Of a stretch of DNA of 64,000 bases, positions 60,954 to 64,000 are shown in pieces. The position numbers and the translations under genes were made by a program. The stretch's first letter is position 1. Each line of letters opens with the position of its first letter. The notes under the pieces were generated by a model, which was not told where the DNA came from, made no database searches, and saw only the letters and a program-made list of their open reading frames with translations. This stretch comes from Cannabis sativa (taxonomy: Eukaryota; Streptophyta; Magnoliopsida; Rosales; Cannabaceae): the NCBI RefSeq assembly GCF_029168945.1, contig NC_083602.1:65058600-65122599 (forward strand). Reading direction: 5' to 3'.

Positions 60954-61629
60954 GACTATCTTCAATGGGAGATGTAAAAATTGTGCTATATTTGGCACAA
61001 ATTGTAGTTCTGTGATAAATTTACACCAAATCTTAGCTTTGTGCTCCAATGCATAATTGCAAAATTTTGATGTAAAATTTAAAATCTAATTAATATTTTA
61101 TTAAAAAAAATTCATAACTTTATAATCATTTTTATTATCATCTTAATATGTAAGACAATAAAAAAAGAATATAAATATTTTATAATTGAGAAATGCTAAA
61201 GGGCACCACTGGTGCCTAGCATCCTCCTACGTGTCAATATCGCTATTGGTGCAATTAAGTATCGGGTCCCATATAGTTTAATATAATAATTTTTATAGAG
61301 TATCGTTAGCCAATTGCAAGTCGACACATTTAGAAGGTGCTAGGCACCACTGGTGCCCAATAGCAATGCTCTTTATAATTTAATGTTATAGTTAAATATA
61401 CTAATAAAATAATAAAAATAACATAAATGTAAATGAAAAAGTAGTGCATTTATTGTGGTGTAAATTTTACATCATAGCAAATGTTGTGCCAAATTTGGCA
61501 CAAAATTTAATACGTGTCAAATTTAATTACATCACTTTTTGTCACACTATATTAAAATTCATTTGTTTTTGTTAAATGAGCTATATTTTAACTTTTCATC
61601 ACTTATTTACACCTTCATTGGAGATGCTC
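60954..61629. repeat. Inverted-repeat (MITE-like) element with a nested MITE
   Basis: Left end GACTATCTTCAATGGGAGAT pairs with right end ATCTCCAATGAAGG-like complement near 61610-61629. Subterminal TTTGGCACAAA occurs in both arms (about 60990 and 61493). No clear target duplication, so the family is not assigned. Confidence 0.55.
61188..61371. mobile_element. Mutator-type MITE
   Basis: 184 bp. The ends pair over about 38 bp (GGGCACCACTGGTGCCTAGC near 61201, complement near 61330-61357). A perfect 9-bp target duplication TTTATAATT is at 61179-61187 and 61372-61380. No coding capacity. Confidence 0.88.
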
Positions 61630-62490
61630 CGAGTCCGGCCGGTTACAAATATATGACATAATTTTTACATATTGGTAGATGGTGTAGAATGGTATGAAAA
61701 TTATTATTGCATCTTCATTGACACCCTCATTCTTAAATACATGACAAGTGGATATTATTGTTTACTTTTTTTTGATGAAACAGCTGAAAGTGGATATTAT
61801 TATACTGTTGTTATACCTTACAAATCATTAGTAAAATATATGAGGTATTCATTGATTTGAGAGAGTGGGTGTAATTAGATCTCTTTGTATATTCGGTGCT
61901 AAGTCAAGTTGAGGCCATGCGCGGGCCATGAGGTTCACCACCCAAGCCCCTACCAAGTATCAACACGGCAACACCTTCACACTAGCTTCTTCATCTTCAT
62001 CACCTGCGCAGTTCTTGTCCTGTGCTCCTCTCTCTCTCTCTCTCTGTTCCAACTTCAATTCCCAAAGCCTACCTATTACCTACACCTTATAACCCAACCG
62101 GCTGTCGTTTTCCCTTTCCCAATTCTCTCCTCACTGATCAACATGTCATTCCCAAGAATCTTACGTACGTAATACCCTTTTCACTCTCAACATTATTTCT
62201 ACAACTTGCCTTATTTCTACTCTCTCCATTTCTATAAATAATTTGCCAGAGGGTACCATTGTCATTTCCTTCTCTATATTTTACTTCCACTGTTTTACTC
62301 CAAACGGCAAAAATAATTAAAACTCCACCTCTTCGGTTAATCTTTATTAGCCGCTACCCGCCATGTTTTCAGAGATTTGTAGCACCAATAACAATACGCA
62401 TGTCCATCTCCCTTTTACTCTTTAACTCTTTAACTCTTTAACTCTTACTCTTATCTCTGCTCTCCCTCATTTGTTTGACTCTCTGTCTTT
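61630..62490. other. WOX2 upstream region
   Basis: No gene supported. A CT run at 62024-62046 and a 9-bp TTTAACTCT tandem repeat at about 62415-62447 lie in a pyrimidine-rich promoter-proximal zone. ORFs at 61672-61860 and 61909-62172 lack any domain. Confidence 0.55.
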
Positions 62491-62494
62491 TCTC

Positions 62495-62501
62495 TATAAA
62501 A
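62495..62501 (+). promoter_or_regulatory. Likely WOX2 TATA box
   Basis: TATAAAA in a pyrimidine-rich context, 160 bases before the start codon, predicting a 5' UTR of about 130 nt. Confidence 0.6.
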
Positions 62502-62660
62502 CGGTGCAAAAGCCATGCAAACGAGTTAGCCCCATTTGTTATTTGTTTGTTTGTATCCTTCCTTCTCTCCTCTTCTCTTTTTCTCATTTTATATATATAG
62601 TACTTATAGTCTTTCTCTTAGGTATACACCACTAAACCTTGGCTAGCAATAATATCAAAT

Positions 62661-63030
62661 ATGGAAGATGATCATGATTATGTACCGGAACTGAACGACG
62701 GTACTGTTTGTGATGGTAACGAATCTGGTACTGGGAGTAGTAGTGGGCCTCAGGTCAACACATCTCGATGGAACCCTACGAAGGAGCAGATTAATTTACT
62801 TGAGAGTTTGTATAAGCAAGGAATAAGAACTCCCAGTGCTGACCAAATACAGCAGATAACCGCAAGGTTAAGAGCTTTTGGTCACATTGAGGGTAAGAAT
62901 GTCTTTTACTGGTTTCAAAATCACAAAGCCAGGCAAAGACAGAAGAAGAAGCAAGAGACCATGGCCTATATTAACCGATATATCCATAGGAGCCCTCGCC
63001 CAATTTTCCCTACAAATAATTCCCCAAGTG
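62661..63030 (+). CDS. WOX2: WUSCHEL-related homeobox protein, WOX2-like, exon 1 (partial gene)
   Basis: Start codon in context AAATATGGAAG; 123 complete codons to a likely GT donor at 63031 (GTGGTATAAT). Residues about 36-99 form a WOX homeodomain: RWNPTKEQ in helix 1, the [14 protein letters not shown] turn and helix 2, and recognition helix [15 protein letters not shown] (80-94). [21 protein letters not shown] and the following [12 protein letters not shown] match the WOX2 branch better than WUS, WOX1, WOX4 or WOX6. WOX2 is a nuclear transcription factor that in Arabidopsis patterns the apical embryo lineage. Reading through the donor gives a stop at 63069-63071, so the rest, including any WUS box, must lie in exon 2. 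I found no convincing exon 2 before 64000; it is probably beyond the window, past a tandem repeat. Confidence 0.88.
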
Positions 63031-63240
63031 GTATAATATATAAACTATATCAGTACATATATAAGTACTGATCTTATTATTATTGTTATATATCTCTGCT
63101 GTTTAAAAGATTATATTCACGTATGTGTTATCCGCTTCTTCAGTACATGGGATCACAACCGAGCCCATACTGTGGCAATTTTCTTCACAGTTAGACTACT
63201 CTTTTCTCTGGAATTATTACTATTTATCATGGAAAAAATA

Positions 63241-64000
63241 AAGATAATATAAAGCTTTTTCAAGATCAAATGTTTCTTTTATTGAATTTTTTCTATATTT
63301 TATATACATAGGAAAGAAAAAAGTAAAACGAAATAAAAATGATTACTGATCGTTTCTATTTTGTTGTTTTTTATTTGACTGAGTTGGTAGATAATATATG
63401 CTCTAGTAATAGTATATGTGTATATATAAATATAGAAAGATATATACATATATATATATAATATAAAGCCTTTTCAAGATCAAATATTTCTTTGTCATTG
63501 AATTGTTTAGATATTTTCTATATATGAGAAAAAATAAAAATAAAACGAAATAAAAATGATTACTGATCGTTTCTATTTTGTTGCTTTTTAGTTGACTGAG
63601 TTGGTATATATATGTATATAATATATGCTAGTATATGTGTATATATAAAGATAATATAAAGCTTTTTCGAGATCAAATATTTCTTTGTTATTGGATTGTT
63701 TATATATTTTCCATATATAAGAAAAAGAAAAGTACAACGAAATAAAAAAATGATTACTGATCGTTTCTATTTTGTTGCTGTTTATTTGACTGAGTTGGTA
63801 TATATGTATACAACATATGCTAGTATATGTGTATACATAACCATATATGAAGATAATAGAAAGCTTTTTTCAAGATCAAATATCTTTGTTATTGAACTGT
63901 TTAATTATATGTATTTTCTATAAATTAGTAAAAAGAAAAGAAAAAATGATTACTGCAGATCGTTTCTGTCTTGTTGTTTTATTTGAGTACTACTGTGTTG
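63241..64000 (+). repeat. ~200-bp tandem repeat, four copies, in the probable WOX2 intron
   Basis: Copies start near 63241, 63457, 63649 and 63850; the last is cut by the window. Each has TTTTCAAGATCAAAT (copy 3 reads CGAG), a run of AAAA-rich DNA, then ATTACTGATCGTTTCTATTT and GACTGAGTTGGTA, and a TATATA-rich tail of variable length. The ORF 63696-63923 is an accident of the repeat. Confidence 0.88.

Noticed and set aside
60951..61632. Harbinger-type TAA target duplication for the outer MITE
   Set aside because: TAA is present on the left but not on the right, so I left the family unassigned.
61909..62237. Two overlapping ORFs upstream of WOX2
   Set aside because: Leu/Ser/Pro-rich translation of pyrimidine-rich promoter DNA; no domain or homologue recognised.
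63144..63240. Possible WOX2 exon 2 after CTTCTTCAG
   Set aside because: The in-phase translation is open for about 33 codons but has no WOX2 C-terminal or WUS-box similarity and ends in low-complexity DNA.
1..64000. CRISPR arrays, bacterial operons, tRNA or rRNA genes
   Set aside because: None seen; the composition, introns and elements are those of plant nuclear DNA.

Overview
This window is plant nuclear DNA from a eudicot. The evidence is a WUSCHEL-related homeobox gene closest to WOX2 at the right end, a plant-type Mutator-like transposon, and a dense nest of AT-rich LTR retrotransposons. The order may be Rosales, but nothing here proves that. About 90% of the window is transposable elements. 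Only one ordinary host gene is supported: WOX2 exon 1 at 62661-63030.

Layout. Positions 1-520 are unrecognised flank. Positions 526-40568 are one old Ty1/copia-type element (A), bounded by the 5-bp target duplication ACATG at 521-525 and 40569-40573. Later insertions have split it: a 6.6-kb Mutator-like element (4494-11141, 9-bp duplication TTTATTTTA); a second copia element B (14014-26485, duplication AGAAC), which itself holds a Ty3/gypsy-type solo LTR C (20678-22962, duplication GTAGA); a small hAT-type element E (27543-37667, 8-bp duplication GACAAAGT), which holds copia element D on the minus strand (27900-37313, duplication ATTAC); and a Helitron F (38655-39883) in A's right LTR. Removing these leaves element A at about 9.5 kb. 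After a 1.5-kb spacer, 42087-60627 is a minus-strand composite G of three LTRs and two internal regions (LTR-body-LTR-body-LTR) within a single TTTTA duplication. The right flank holds small inverted-repeat elements, the WOX2 promoter and first exon, and a roughly 200-bp tandem repeat that runs off the window.

How the parts work. The Mutator-like element is the only element with apparently intact genes: a three-exon transposase of 1195 residues, and a convergent two-exon gene for a 148-residue GRF zinc-finger protein with a C-terminal membrane segment. The copia copies have dead pol relics that share the same in-frame stop just after the RNase H-proximal RPD motif. LTRs within B, D and G are nearly identical, so these look like non-autonomous elements moved by proteins made elsewhere. 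What they do conserve is the LTRs, an unusual primer-binding site (TGGCCTC in place of TGGTATC), and a long leader. That leader carries a chain of short hairpins, several with the same CTAAT loop on different, compensating stems, arranged in two diverged ~500-bp modules. This structured leader is the most novel feature I found.
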